From NCBI GenBank assembly GCA_023431345.1, contig JAEYWK010000070.1, positions 57,194 through 121,193 on the forward strand: a stretch of DNA of 64,000 nt. The letters run 5' to 3'. The stretch's first letter is position 1; each line of letters starts with the position of its first letter. Source of the DNA: Pseudomonadota bacterium (lineage in GTDB: Bacteria; Myxococcota_A; Polyangia; Polyangiales; Polyangiaceae). A program made the position numbers and the translations under genes. The notes beneath the pieces were generated by a model. The model ran no database searches. It saw only the letters and a program-made list of their open reading frames with translations, and was not told the origin of the DNA. Shown here piece by piece: positions 1 to 7,215 of this stretch.

Positions 1-431
1 AGGCCGCGTAAGTCGTCCGGCACCCAAAGCTTGATGTGCCGGTCTCCAATCACCGGCTCGATGTGCTCGCGGTAGTGCCCTTCGTTGTCGCGGGTCGAGG
101 TGAAGCCCCGCGCTCGGCGTTCCGAGATCCACGCCGCAAACCAACGGTCGCACGTGCTGCCGTCGTCCGCCTTGGCTCGGCGCGCTCGCTCGCGCGTTGG
201 CGGTGCGGCGCCCATGCCCTGCGCGAACAACCGCTCCGTTATGGCTTCGGCGCTGCGAAGGGCGCTCGCCCTCGCCTTCGGCGATTCCGCGGCCGGGTCG
301 AGGTGGAACAGCGGCCGCGTGCCGTCGGGCGCGCTGCAGCGCACGACGTAATGACCGTGAGCCTCGCCGGGCTTGGCGGGCTGGTAGCGGAAGATCGTTC
401 CGCTGCGGCGGGGGCGGGGGTTGTTAGCCAT
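1..431 (-). CDS. Tyrosine recombinase integrase of element 1, N-terminal part (truncated by window edge)
   Basis: Open reading frame from an ATG at 431 that runs out of the window; 143 codons are visible. After a basic N-terminus and a region resembling an AP2-like arm-binding domain, residues about 95-143 (WFAAWISERRARGFTS, then EHIEPVIGD) look like the core-binding SAM-like domain of phage-type tyrosine integrases. The catalytic domain would lie to the left. Position and direction match the integrase of element 2, which suggests its 3' end runs into a tRNA gene just outside the window. The start lies 24 bases after the stop of the DUF2971 gene. Confidence 0.8.
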   Translation of the reverse strand, partial: MANNPRPRRSGTIFRYQPAKPGEAHGHYVVRCSAPDGTRPLFHLDPAAESPKARASALRSAEAITERLFAQGMGAAPPTRERARRAKADDGSTCDRWFAAWISERRARGFTSTRDNEGHYREHIEPVIGDRHIKLWVPDDLRG

Positions 432-455
432 CATTCGTGGTCCGTCGTTCGGCTT

Positions 456-1364
456 TTAGCGATAAGACGCTCGAGAGTGCGGGAGCGGTAGCGTCTCCGC
501 GTTGTCGACCTCGTTCTGAACGAGGAACCTGCGAAGCACGCGCTCGCTCCACCCTTGGTCGTGCTTTGGCCCTCGAACGATTTCGCGGATGGCTGACTTG
601 GAGAATTTGGCAGTGAGGTAGGGCGTGAGTCCGTACTTGCCGACGCGAAAGCTGCTTTTCGGGCGCGGCTCAGCCGACCCGTCCCGACGCGGCTTCTGCG
701 CGAAGCAGAGACGAATCTCGCGCTCTTCTGCGAAGGCATCCGACTTGCACATCCCGGCGAACGTTCCGAACTGGATTGCGAAGGCCAAACTGAGCATGTC
801 GGGTATGCCCGCGCTCGGCTTCCACTTAACCTGTTGAATTGCGGCGAAAGCCTCATCCACGAGTTTCCGTGCCAACTCCCGTTGCCGCGTCAAATTGTAC
901 TCAACGCGCAGTAAAAAGCCGTCGTCTATTCGGCCGAATTCAGGCTCGAATTTTAGGAGTGACTGGACGTCGAAACCTATGGCGTAGCCTGCGCCATCGT
1001 CAGCGTACGCGCGCCACTGACTCAGCACATCCCGATCCTCGCTGAACGAGGCAGCGAAAATGACTTGGTCAGAAAAGGTTTTGTGGGCGAGGGCGGCCTC
1101 GAAAATCTTGGTGCCTTCGACGTCTGTCGAATGACCTTTTGCCGCTTCGCGGATCAATGCCATGCCATGTTCAAGCTCCCGGGTGTCGTTCATGCAACGC
1201 AAGTCTGACGCCCAAACGGACCCATTCTGAACGATGGAGAGGAGAGCCTGCGCCCCGCAATAGTGGTAGGCGATCTTGGTGTCCCACGGCCCGTCGATGA
1301 GCAGCTTGTCCGCCTCCCTATTGAAGTCCAAAGATGCTTGAATATCTGCTCGGAATGACGCCAT
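456..1364 (-). CDS. DUF2971 family protein
   Basis: 302 residues. The N-terminal YHYCGAQALLSIVQNG (about 32-47), then MNDTRELEHG and a central DVLSQWRAYADDGAGYAIGF block, are the hallmarks of DUF2971, a family of unknown biochemical function common in prophages and accessory islands. FAEEREIRLCF near residue 213 is the usual second conserved block. It lies between a 77-aa gene and the element 1 integrase. Element 2 has no counterpart, so it is probably cargo. A role in phage or plasmid exclusion is possible from context but nothing in the sequence proves it. Confidence 0.8.
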   Translation of the reverse strand: MASFRADIQASLDFNREADKLLIDGPWDTKIAYHYCGAQALLSIVQNGSVWASDLRCMNDTRELEHGMALIREAAKGHSTDVEGTKIFEAALAHKTFSDQVIFAASFSEDRDVLSQWRAYADDGAGYAIGFDVQSLLKFEPEFGRIDDGFLLRVEYNLTRQRELARKLVDEAFAAIQQVKWKPSAGIPDMLSLAFAIQFGTFAGMCKSDAFAEEREIRLCFAQKPRRDGSAEPRPKSSFRVGKYGLTPYLTAKFSKSAIREIVRGPKHDQGWSERVLRRFLVQNEVDNAETLPLPHSRASYR

Positions 1365-1376
1365 GGGCGGGTCAGT

Positions 1377-1610
1377 TTAGTCGATTCGAGCAGTGCTCGT
1401 CCCACCCACCATCTCCCTCGGCACGCCGAGCGCCTTCAAGAGCCGCATCTCGTCGGCATCGAACGACCCATCCGGTCCGTCGAAAATGGCCTGAAAGACG
1501 GTCGCCAGCTCGTCTTCGAACGAGCCGCGCTCCGCGATGCGCGCCGCGCCGGGCGCGGACGGCAGCTTGTGACGGGCGACGAGAGCGCTGATGATTTGAA
1601 ACGAGGTCAT
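1377..1610 (-). CDS. Small hypothetical protein (77 aa)
   Basis: 77 residues from an ATG at 1610, with an acidic middle (FEDELATVFQAIF, then GSFDADEMRLLKALGVP). No family recognised. It ends 12 bases before the DUF2971 gene and about 95 bases after the ParB-like gene, in the same direction. Shine-Dalgarno is weak. Coding is supported mainly by fit in the gene chain and by lack of a competing frame. Confidence 0.5.
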   Translation of the reverse strand: MTSFQIISALVARHKLPSAPGAARIAERGSFEDELATVFQAIFDGPDGSFDADEMRLLKALGVPREMVGGTSTARID

Positions 1611-1704
1611 GCGGGTATGCTTTCTGCGGCGAAGGTGCCGCGGGCCCCACGCTCAGCGTCCAGCCGAGCAAGCCGCAGGCGCGGCGCGGGGCGCGTAACG
1701 CGGG

Positions 1705-2367
1705 CTAGCCCGCTTCCGCCTCCGGCTCAGTAACGGCAGCAAGCAGCCGCTCCGTAAGCTCCGCGCGACGCTCCGCCGGCCACTTCTTGAGCACGCCTTC
1801 GAGCTGCTTCGCGAGACGCGCGACGACGGCATCGCTCGGGTTTAACTCTGAGGGATTAGTTAGACCGGCGTCGTCTTCCCGGGTCGGAATTTCCGAACCG
1901 GCGGCGGCCTTCGCGAGCCTCTCCCTCGTGGCGGCCACCGTTTTGTCGTCGACTCCGATCAGCTGGCTTAGCTTCAGGTTGCTCATCTTCGGAAAAGCCG
2001 CGAGCATCATCTCGATGGCGCGCCGCTTGTCGGCCGTCGTAAAGCGGAGCCCAAACGAGCGAGCGGATCCGACCGCGTGAGTCAGGCAATCCTTCTTGCT
2101 GCCCTGGCGAATCTCTGCGCGGATGGTCGTCCCGCCGTTGTGCGTGACGGCCTCGATCCGGTGCGCGCCATCGCTCAAGTGCAGCGTGCCTTTTGCGTCG
2201 CGGTAGCAGACGATCGGCGGAAACTCCGCGCCGTTGGCCATCTCGAGCGCGTACGCCTCCACGGTCTCGCGATTCGTGCCCTTCGCACGCACGACGACGT
2301 CGCGAGTGATGGCCGAGATTTCGACCTCTTGGACGTCGGGCTCGACGGCCTCGATCGTGAGCGTCAC
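1705..2367 (-). CDS. ParB/Spo0J-like N-terminal domain protein (element 1)
   Basis: 220 residues from a GTG at 2367 that overlaps the upstream stop as GTGA. The frame is open further upstream, but that part is only a shadow of the neighbour. The ParB-superfamily core is visible: PPIVCYRDAKGTLHLSDGAH with the DGxHRxxA signature, followed by a helix-turn-helix-like stretch (TTADKRRAIEMML, then SNLKLSQLIGVDDKTV). The C-terminus has a basic helix (KKWPAERRAELTERLL) shared with element 2. This is the accessory ParB-like family with the ADKRRA block, not the chromosomal partition ParB at 39113. A role in copy maintenance or regulation of the element is likely, but its DNA target is unknown. Confidence 0.8.
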   Translation of the reverse strand: MTLTIEAVEPDVQEVEISAITRDVVVRAKGTNRETVEAYALEMANGAEFPPIVCYRDAKGTLHLSDGAHRIEAVTHNGGTTIRAEIRQGSKKDCLTHAVGSARSFGLRFTTADKRRAIEMMLAAFPKMSNLKLSQLIGVDDKTVAATRERLAKAAAGSEIPTREDDAGLTNPSELNPSDAVVARLAKQLEGVLKKWPAERRAELTERLLAAVTEPEAEAG

Positions 2368-2612
2368 GAGCGTCCCCCGACGTCGGACAGCAGCGCCAGC
2401 AGCTCGACGCCGTTGATGCCCTCTTCCTCGGCTTGCAGCTCGAACAAGCTCGCCCACATGCCATTCTCGGCGGGGTTGTCCGGCGCCGATGCGAGGTAGA
2501 GCGCGCCGATCGCCACGAGGTACAGCGAGCCCTGCAGGTCCGCCGCTCCCTCGATGGCCAGAAAGAGGCGCGAGCGAAGCGCTACTAGGTCGAGGTTCTC
2601 GATGCGGCTCAC
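2364..2612 (-). CDS. Small helical protein conserved between both elements (82 aa)
   Basis: 82 residues beginning MSRIENL, overlapping both neighbours by four bases. The core GSLYLVAIGALYLASAP is matched by GSLYLNVLACVYLGAP in the product at 16056-16298, with the same acidic C-terminal part ending in LLALLSD or LTALLLA. Family unknown. The hydrophobic core could be a buried helix rather than a membrane span. Its fixed place between the 73-aa protein and the ParB-like protein in both elements suggests one functional unit. Confidence 0.7.
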   Translation of the reverse strand: MSRIENLDLVALRSRLFLAIEGAADLQGSLYLVAIGALYLASAPDNPAENGMWASLFELQAEEEGINGVELLALLSDVGGRS

Positions 2613-2830
2613 GACGCACCGCCCTTCTGCGCGGAGTGCGCAAGAGCCGCTTCGAGCTCAGTCAGGCCAGCTTGCGCCAGCTCGGCGTGCGTCCGCGCCT
2701 TCGCGTCGAAATCGAGCGAGAGCGCTACGAGCCGGCGAATCAGCGTGATTCGCTCCGTGATGCCTTCGAGCGTGATCGGGCCGGTGGCGCCGCTGGGCGG
2801 ACGTGTAGTAACTTTCCCCTTAGACTTCAT
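2609..2830 (-). CDS. Conserved 73-aa helical protein, nearly identical to 16519-16734
   Basis: 73 residues. After a variable basic N-terminus, the stretch from GPITLEG to SAQKGGA differs from the element 2 homologue at only two or three of about 58 positions. The DNA there (about 2617-2785 against 16526-16694) is also about 90% identical by eye. Predicted to be mostly helical (ITERITLIRRLVALSLDFD). No known family recognised. It begins the cistron chain that ends with the ParB-like gene. Confidence 0.75.
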   Translation of the reverse strand: MKSKGKVTTRPPSGATGPITLEGITERITLIRRLVALSLDFDAKARTHAELAQAGLTELEAALAHSAQKGGAS

Positions 2831-2903
2831 GGGAACCTAGCTTTCCTATGGATGTTTAGGGCGCTCGCGGGATTGCCGTCCCACGGGTGCCCGTCTGTGT
2901 GCA

Positions 2904-3068
2904 CTAGCGTTTCTTGCGGCGCGGTCCTTTGGCGTGCGCTTCGCGGATCAAACGTCGAACGATCGTCGCCTCGCTCTCGCCAGCTGCCTCGGCAAGCTCG
3001 CGTAGCATGTCGCGTTCGTCGGCGCTGATGCGCAGGTGAAAGCGCTCGTCCTTGGGAGCAGGAGCCAC
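2904..3068 (-). CDS. Ribbon-helix-helix DNA-binding protein (element 1)
   Basis: About 54 residues from a GTG at 3068, chosen by analogy with the GTG-started element 2 homologue; an ATG at 3101 is an alternative. FHLRISADERDMLREL followed by GESEATIVRRLIREA fits the RHH/MetJ-Arc fold: a beta strand, a helix, then a helix with the TIVRRLIRE signature. The tail is strongly basic (KGPRRKKR). Lies upstream of the 73-aa gene. Likely a repressor or antitoxin-like regulator of the downstream ParB-like operon. Confidence 0.65.
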   Translation of the reverse strand: MAPAPKDERFHLRISADERDMLRELAEAAGESEATIVRRLIREAHAKGPRRKKR

Positions 3069-3125
3069 GACTATTGATGTACACCCAACGGGTGCGCACA
3101 TTCCAGCTCCATTTTGCAATTCGTA

Positions 3126-3320
3126 TTACACGCGTGATTCCACGCGTTTACGCTTGCCGCCTTTGGCGCGAGCTTTCCGCCCGCCGCGTCGCGCCCGCCG
3201 CGTGCCGCCCGGCTCCGCCGCGCCAGCCTCAGCGCGCCACCGGACGAAGCCGGCCGCGATGGCCACGACCCCGGCCGAGACAGAGGCGTACCGCGCGGCG
3301 CGCCCCGCCTCCCGAAGCAC
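3126..3320 (-). CDS. Possible small basic membrane protein
   Basis: 64 residues from a GTG at 3320. The frame stays open upstream and reads plausibly (ADLEALRAWRGAKRGRRLEL), so the true start may lie before 3400. A short hydrophobic stretch (ASVSAGVVAIAAGFVRW) is followed by a highly basic tail. It follows the small gene ending at 3397 in the same direction. GC-rich shadow ORFs compete here, so this is a weak call. Confidence 0.3.
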   Translation of the reverse strand: MLREAGRAARYASVSAGVVAIAAGFVRWRAEAGAAEPGGTRRARRGGRKARAKGGKRKRVESRV

Positions 3321-3396
3321 GACGCCCGCACGCCCGTCACTGCCGACGAGCTCCAGCCGCCTCCCGCGCTTCGCGCCGCGCCAAGCGCGGAGCGCT

Positions 3397-3543
3397 TCAA
3401 GGTCGGCGCTCAGGTTCCGGCTCCATCGCGCGCCGCGTGTCGCGGTCCGCGGCTTCGCGACGCTCGCGCTCGAGCCACTCGCGCTCCGCTTCGGGCAGGT
3501 ACCGCTCGAAGGGCGCGTCGTCGCAATCGTCCGCGAAGCTCAC
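3397..3543 (-). CDS. Tiny acidic/basic protein (48 aa), coupled cistron
   Basis: 48 residues from a GTG at 3543 that overlaps the upstream stop as GTGA. Sequence is highly charged (ERYLPEAEREWLERERREA). No family recognised. Accepted because it continues an unbroken chain of four-base overlaps from 5024 to here. Confidence 0.45.
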   Translation of the reverse strand: MSFADDCDDAPFERYLPEAEREWLERERREAADRDTRRAMEPEPERRP

Positions 3544-3950
3544 GGCCGAACCACCCGCAAGTGACGCGGCCGGGGGTGCGGCGTCGGCGCCGAGCCGTGG
3601 CCGTTGAGACCGAGCAATCGCGGGCGCGCCGGCTTCGCTGGCTCCGTTGGCGGAGCGAGCTCCGCGGCATCCTTGGCGCGGGCTTCGGCCAGCCATCGCG
3701 GCCATTCCCCGGGCCGGAGCCCTGCGGCCTTGGAGAGAGATTTCAGCAAATCCCAAACGTGCGGCGTGAGGTGCAGAACGGGGTATTCCTGCCGCGCCGG
3801 AGGCTGCGCCGCAACGATGGCACGGGCCTTTGCCTCGGCGCGCTCGAAGAACGGCCGCAGGTCGTCGGGTACGATGCTCAGCGGCTCGCCATTGATGAGG
3901 CGAACGCCGTAGTCGGCGATCTCGCGATCGCTGTACCCGGGCACGGTCAC
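3540..3950 (-). CDS. Hypothetical protein (136 aa), coupled cistron
   Basis: 136 residues from a GTG at 3950 (GTGA overlap with the upstream stop). Starts TVPGYSDREIADYGVRLING, has a helical centre (FFERAEAKARAIVAAQPP) and a proline/arginine-rich C-terminus. No family recognised. Part of the five-gene chain 5024-3397 specific to element 1. Confidence 0.6.
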   Translation of the reverse strand: MTVPGYSDREIADYGVRLINGEPLSIVPDDLRPFFERAEAKARAIVAAQPPARQEYPVLHLTPHVWDLLKSLSKAAGLRPGEWPRWLAEARAKDAAELAPPTEPAKPARPRLLGLNGHGSAPTPHPRPRHLRVVRP

Positions 3951-4552
3951 GTGTAGGCCCTTTCCGGGTACCGAGCCTGCGCCGCGGCGAGGAGCGCGGC
4001 GCGCGTGTCCGCCCAATTGTCGGCAATGATGCCAGCTAGCCCGGCGTCGGTCGCAACGTTGACCGCTTGCCGCGCGACGCGGATCTGATTGAGCAGCGTT
4101 GCTCGACTCACAGCCGGCGCTTGCGAGTAGCCACCGCGGGGGCTGCGCGCCATCACGGGGAGGATCACGAACAGGTCAGGGCGCCTAATGTCCTCCGAGA
4201 AGATGTCCCCGCCGCTGGCGTCAGGGAGCGACTTGATGGGGCGTCCGTCGGCAAGGTCTTGGAGAAAGGCGTCGATGTCGAAGCCCTTGTTTCTCTCGAT
4301 AACGTCAAAGCAGGCGGCCTCGTTGCTTGGGGAGGAGGCCCCGCTGAAATCGTACCTGGAAAAGGCGTTGTGGCGCGCAACCTCGTCGCAACGGATGATG
4401 TAGGCCGCGAGCACGCGCAGCATCCAGTCCGGTGCGATCACTCGCGGGTTGTCGACCGCATGAAAGGCGCGGTCGGGATGGAGGAGTTGCACGCGCTGCG
4501 CGCCGCGCTCCGTCGTGAGCGTGTCGAGAGCTGTTGGATGTGTCCAGGTCAT
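3947..4552 (-). CDS. Hypothetical protein (201 aa), coupled cistron
   Basis: 201 residues from an ATG at 4552 inside an ATGA overlap. The middle is rich in aromatic and acidic residues (AYIIRCDEVARHNAFSRYDF); the C-terminal half is helical (ATLLNQIRVARQAVNVATDA). No known domain or catalytic motif recognised. It is the largest product of this chain and has no counterpart in element 2. The upstream cistron is a small HTH protein. Confidence 0.65.
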   Translation of the reverse strand: MTWTHPTALDTLTTERGAQRVQLLHPDRAFHAVDNPRVIAPDWMLRVLAAYIIRCDEVARHNAFSRYDFSGASSPSNEAACFDVIERNKGFDIDAFLQDLADGRPIKSLPDASGGDIFSEDIRRPDLFVILPVMARSPRGGYSQAPAVSRATLLNQIRVARQAVNVATDAGLAGIIADNWADTRAALLAAAQARYPERAYT

Positions 4553-4728
4553 GGGGAATCAGCGCGCTTGTCGGCGCGCGCTCGCGGGCGGGAAAACGAA
4601 GAAAAAGCACCACGCGAGCGCGCGGTCTGCCGCGACTTGGCAGACTCGTCCGGACTCCAGGACGATCGACGGGAATCCCCCGCCGATCCAGCGTGCATGA
4701 TGAACGCGACCAGCGGGGAAAGGTTCAT
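4549..4728 (-). CDS. Small hypothetical protein (59 aa), coupled cistron
   Basis: 59 residues from an ATG at 4728, with ATGA overlaps at both ends. Begins MNLSPLVAFIMHAGSAGDSR and continues Ser/Arg-rich. Composition is low complexity and no family is recognised. The double overlap in an otherwise gapless chain is the main argument for translation. Confidence 0.4.
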   Translation of the reverse strand: MNLSPLVAFIMHAGSAGDSRRSSWSPDESAKSRQTARSRGAFSSFSRPRARADKRADSP

Positions 4729-5024
4729 AGGTTGGGCTCTCGAGAAAGAATTCGCGCAACGCGGCGCAGGAGCAGCGCGACGACGGCGTCGGCAAGCGCG
4801 TCGACGTTGGGCGCGGGCGTTGAGGGCGCTGACGGCGCGAGCTTTCGCGCGATGTAGTCGGCCGCTGCGGGATGGTCGAGGTCCACACGGTCGGAGACGA
4901 CCGCGCCAGCGAGGGGGCCGCGGCAAGCCTTGGTGATCGCGGCCCGAGACACGCCAGCCATGCGAGCCAGCCGGGAGCGCGTGATAAGGTTTACACCTAC
5001 ACTGCCCGACAGATTAACTGGCAT
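4725..5024 (-). CDS. Helix-turn-helix protein (99 aa) heading an element 1 operon
   Basis: 99 residues from an ATG at 5024. Residues about 15-55 (ITRSRLARMAGVSRAAITKA, then DRVDLDHPAAADYI) look like a MerR/Nu1-like winged HTH. This arrangement is seen in small phage DNA-binding proteins, including some small terminase subunits, but that resemblance alone does not assign packaging. A C-terminal helix follows a proline linker. An A/G-rich leader (GGAAAGTTAAC) precedes the start. First gene of the chain to 3397. Confidence 0.6.
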   Translation of the reverse strand: MPVNLSGSVGVNLITRSRLARMAGVSRAAITKACRGPLAGAVVSDRVDLDHPAAADYIARKLAPSAPSTPAPNVDALADAVVALLLRRVARILSREPNL

Positions 5025-5170
5025 GGTGGTTAACTTTCCGTAAGAAAACGACTTTTTGCGCGGGGGTCGGCGTCGTCAATCCAAACCGCCACCACTGGAA
5101 TGGGCCTGTTACAGTACCTGTGGAATTCATTGGCGACTCACGGCTCGGGAGCGCCAGCTTTCGATCCGGC

Positions 5171-5530
5171 TCATCGTCGCACCGCCTTCCGCGTGGCGAG
5201 GTCGGCCGGGTCCGTGTGAATCACGATGCCCCGCATGGCGAGCGCTTGGAGTGCAGCGCGCGCGCGAGCCTCCTCTCGGTGCACGTCTCGCGGGCTGATC
5301 GCCACCCCTTCGACGAAACGACGTTCGTCGGACGTCGTGATCGAGCACGAGCAGCTCACCACGAATTCGGCGCTCGTCGACTCCTCGAGCGCGCGCTGCC
5401 GCATCACATACTTGGCCGCGGAAAAGGCGTCACCGAATGTCGGCGGCGGCGTGTACTTGACGCCTGCGGCCGCGACGACGTCGAGGGGCGCCCGGGGAGC
5501 CAGAGACTTGGGACGAAGGTCGACTTTCAC
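5171..5530 (-). CDS. Hypothetical protein (119 aa) downstream of protease module
   Basis: 119 residues from a GTG at 5530 (GTGA overlap). Starts MKVDLRPKSLAPRAPLDV, close to the MKIDLK start of the upstream product, and has an ERRFVEGVAISPRDVHREEA segment. No family recognised. Last gene of the S49 protease operon, so possibly a capsid-associated or morphogenetic accessory protein, by position only. Confidence 0.55.
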   Translation of the reverse strand: MKVDLRPKSLAPRAPLDVVAAAGVKYTPPPTFGDAFSAAKYVMRQRALEESTSAEFVVSCSCSITTSDERRFVEGVAISPRDVHREEARARAALQALAMRGIVIHTDPADLATRKAVRR

Positions 5531-5937
5531 TGCCGTACTCCTGTGACGCGCGCGCTTCGGGCATCACGGTCGACGGAGCCCGACTTGATTCCATCGACCA
5601 CCAAATCGGCCACGTAATCAGCGGGCGACTTTCCGGCCTCCGCGCCCGTCTGTGAGCCCTTGGCGCCGTCCGACGCAAGAGAGACCTCGAAATCGTCTGC
5701 GAGCCGATCCTCCTGCATGCGACGGCACATCCCGCGCTCTAGAAATTGCGCGCTCAGCTTCGCGTCCAGGTCCGAGCCCGACTTGATGGCGGCGAGGGCC
5801 AGGTCCATCGCCCCAGCTACCGTGCCCGCGTGGACGAGCGCGGCCACGCGATCTCGCTCATGCGCGACGCCGGCGTTAAAGACGGCTTCGTACTCGGCAG
5901 GATGACGGGAATGGAGCACTTTCAGGTCGATTTTCAC
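5527..5937 (-). CDS. Scaffold-like protein linked to the S49 protease
   Basis: 136 residues from a GTG at 5937, overlapping the protease stop by four bases. HERDRVAALVHAGTVAGAMD followed by LALAAIKSGSDLDAKLSAQF resembles the helical scaffold segments that follow phage head-maturation proteases. The C-terminus (ADLVVDGIKSG) echoes the protease tail (ADLVIAALKSEG), so the two may derive from one fused protease-scaffold. No capsid gene follows. Assignment is by resemblance and position. Confidence 0.5.
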   Translation of the reverse strand: MKIDLKVLHSRHPAEYEAVFNAGVAHERDRVAALVHAGTVAGAMDLALAAIKSGSDLDAKLSAQFLERGMCRRMQEDRLADDFEVSLASDGAKGSQTGAEAGKSPADYVADLVVDGIKSGSVDRDARSARVTGVRQ

Positions 5938-6965
5938 AGGTTCTTTCCTTCGGATTTTAGGGCGGCGATCACGAGGTCGGCGACGATGCGGCTCTCGCGC
6001 GTCTCCGGTTCCTCCGGGGGCTGCTCGACGGTGCCGAGCATGATATCTGCGACGCGTTCTGCAGCGCTCTTGACCGGCTTCGTCGGCTTGCGGGGCGCGA
6101 CGCTGGCGAGAAGTCGCCTCGCAAATGATTCTTGCGATTCGCTGGCGCCTCGCGCGCTTGCACTGCCTAACTGGGCCGCGAGGCTGTGTGCGGCTTGCTG
6201 TGCTGGTCCGAGCTCTGCCGAGCTCCGGAGCGCTGCAGGCGCGCCGCTCGCGATGGTGTCGATCATCCCGGAAGCCAGTGACGACCCCGCAAGACGAACC
6301 CCGCCGCGGCCGTATTTCTCGTTGATTCCCTTGACCGTCGTCCCGCGACCGCGGGCAATTGCAGCGACGAAGAGCGCGTGAACTTCGTCCAGCTCCTCAC
6401 GAATCGCCGCCTTGCCGGCTTCCGTGCGGGGATCGGGGCGCTTATTCGGCGCGTCCGTCGACGTCACCGAAACCGTCCGATCGTCGACGCGCATCGTTGC
6501 AACGACGCCGACGCTGCCGAACGTTGCCGCAGGGCCGGTAGCTTCGATCGGGCCAGCGACCGCAGCCAAAGCGTACGCCGCAGAGGCAGCGAGCGAAGCA
6601 CGCACACGGCGTGGCTTCCGGCCGGCCTCGATGACGGCGAGCGTTTCGAACAGGCCCGCGACCGTTCCGCCAGGCGAATCGATCGAGAAGAGAATCTCTC
6701 GCACCGCCGGGTCGGCTTCAGCGTCGGAAAACGCCTTTTGAATGCTCGAATAAGACGTGTTGCCTCCTCCGAAAAGCGCAGCCAGCGCGTCACGCTCGGG
6801 CGTCAGCACGCCGCGCACCGAAATCTCGGCCGTGCTGCCGCTGACCGTGAGGGGCGAGCCCTCGCCGCGGCCGAGCGCTTCGAGCTGCTCGGCGGTGGGC
6901 ATCACGTGAGCGGATGCCTCGAGCTCCGCAAAGACGGCAGGGTGCAGGGCCCAGATGCCGATCAT
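5934..6965 (-). CDS. S49-family peptidase, phage head-maturation type
   Basis: 343 residues from an ATG at 6965 (ATGA overlap with the HTH gene). The ClpP/crotonase-like core is clear: VREILFSIDSPGGTVAGLFE near residue 95, then VRASLAASAAYALAAVA near 120-135 with the nucleophile serine in the A-S-A-A-Y context, and LAGSSLASGMIDTIAS near 225. Length and ASAAY motif fit phage S49 proteases that process capsid or scaffold; SppA signal-peptide peptidases share the fold, but no membrane anchor is visible. C-terminal 70 residues look scaffold-like. Surprising in an element with no capsid, portal or terminase. May act on a helper phage's procapsid, by inference. Confidence 0.75.
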   Translation of the reverse strand: MIGIWALHPAVFAELEASAHVMPTAEQLEALGRGEGSPLTVSGSTAEISVRGVLTPERDALAALFGGGNTSYSSIQKAFSDAEADPAVREILFSIDSPGGTVAGLFETLAVIEAGRKPRRVRASLAASAAYALAAVAGPIEATGPAATFGSVGVVATMRVDDRTVSVTSTDAPNKRPDPRTEAGKAAIREELDEVHALFVAAIARGRGTTVKGINEKYGRGGVRLAGSSLASGMIDTIASGAPAALRSSAELGPAQQAAHSLAAQLGSASARGASESQESFARRLLASVAPRKPTKPVKSAAERVADIMLGTVEQPPEEPETRESRIVADLVIAALKSEGKNL

Positions 6966-7183
6966 CGGCCCGCCTCCGGTTCGCGATCGTGAAGGGCGTC
7001 GAGCGTCGGCGCGTCGAGCGCGTGATCGGGGAGCGAAATTCCCAACCGTGCGGCTGCTCGAGTGATTCGCTGCAGACAAAGAGGCCGAATCGGGCGGCCC
7101 GAAAAAAGGCGGTGCACCGTTGCTTCGCTCACTTCGGCGACGACGCCGAGTGCTCGGATTTGGTGCTTCGTGGGGGAGGTCAT
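6962..7183 (-). CDS. Small HTH regulator heading the protease operon (element 1)
   Basis: 73 residues from an ATG at 7183. IRALGVVAEVSEATVHRLFS is a LacI/excisionase-like HTH (about 10-30), followed by a helical pairing region. The homologue at 19106-19318 aligns across the HTH (LRAVAVVAQVDERTCTKRLA) and sits at the same place beside the origin-like region. It overlaps the protease start by four bases. A palindrome 12 bases upstream (7195-7215) is a candidate operator, so autoregulation is likely. Confidence 0.65.
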   Translation of the reverse strand: MTSPTKHQIRALGVVAEVSEATVHRLFSGRPIRPLCLQRITRAAARLGISLPDHALDAPTLDALHDREPEAGR

Positions 7184-7194
7184 GCAGCTAAGAT

Positions 7195-7215
7195 GATCAT
7201 TGATGTTCGATGATC
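7195..7215. promoter_or_regulatory. Candidate operator upstream of the HTH gene
   Basis: Perfect six-base arms GATCAT and ATGATC nine bases apart, just before the start codon at 7183. GATGATC also occurs twice as a direct repeat (7192-7198, 7209-7215). Position suggests a binding site for the HTH protein encoded immediately downstream. Confidence 0.45.

Noticed and set aside
1705..2643. Longer frame extending the ParB-like protein upstream to 2643
   Set aside because: The extra N-terminal part is a frame shadow of the 82-aa gene. A GTG at 2367 in a GTGA overlap gives the family length.
4725..5024. Small terminase subunit
   Set aside because: Only an HTH resemblance; no large terminase or cos/pac evidence, so kept as an HTH protein.
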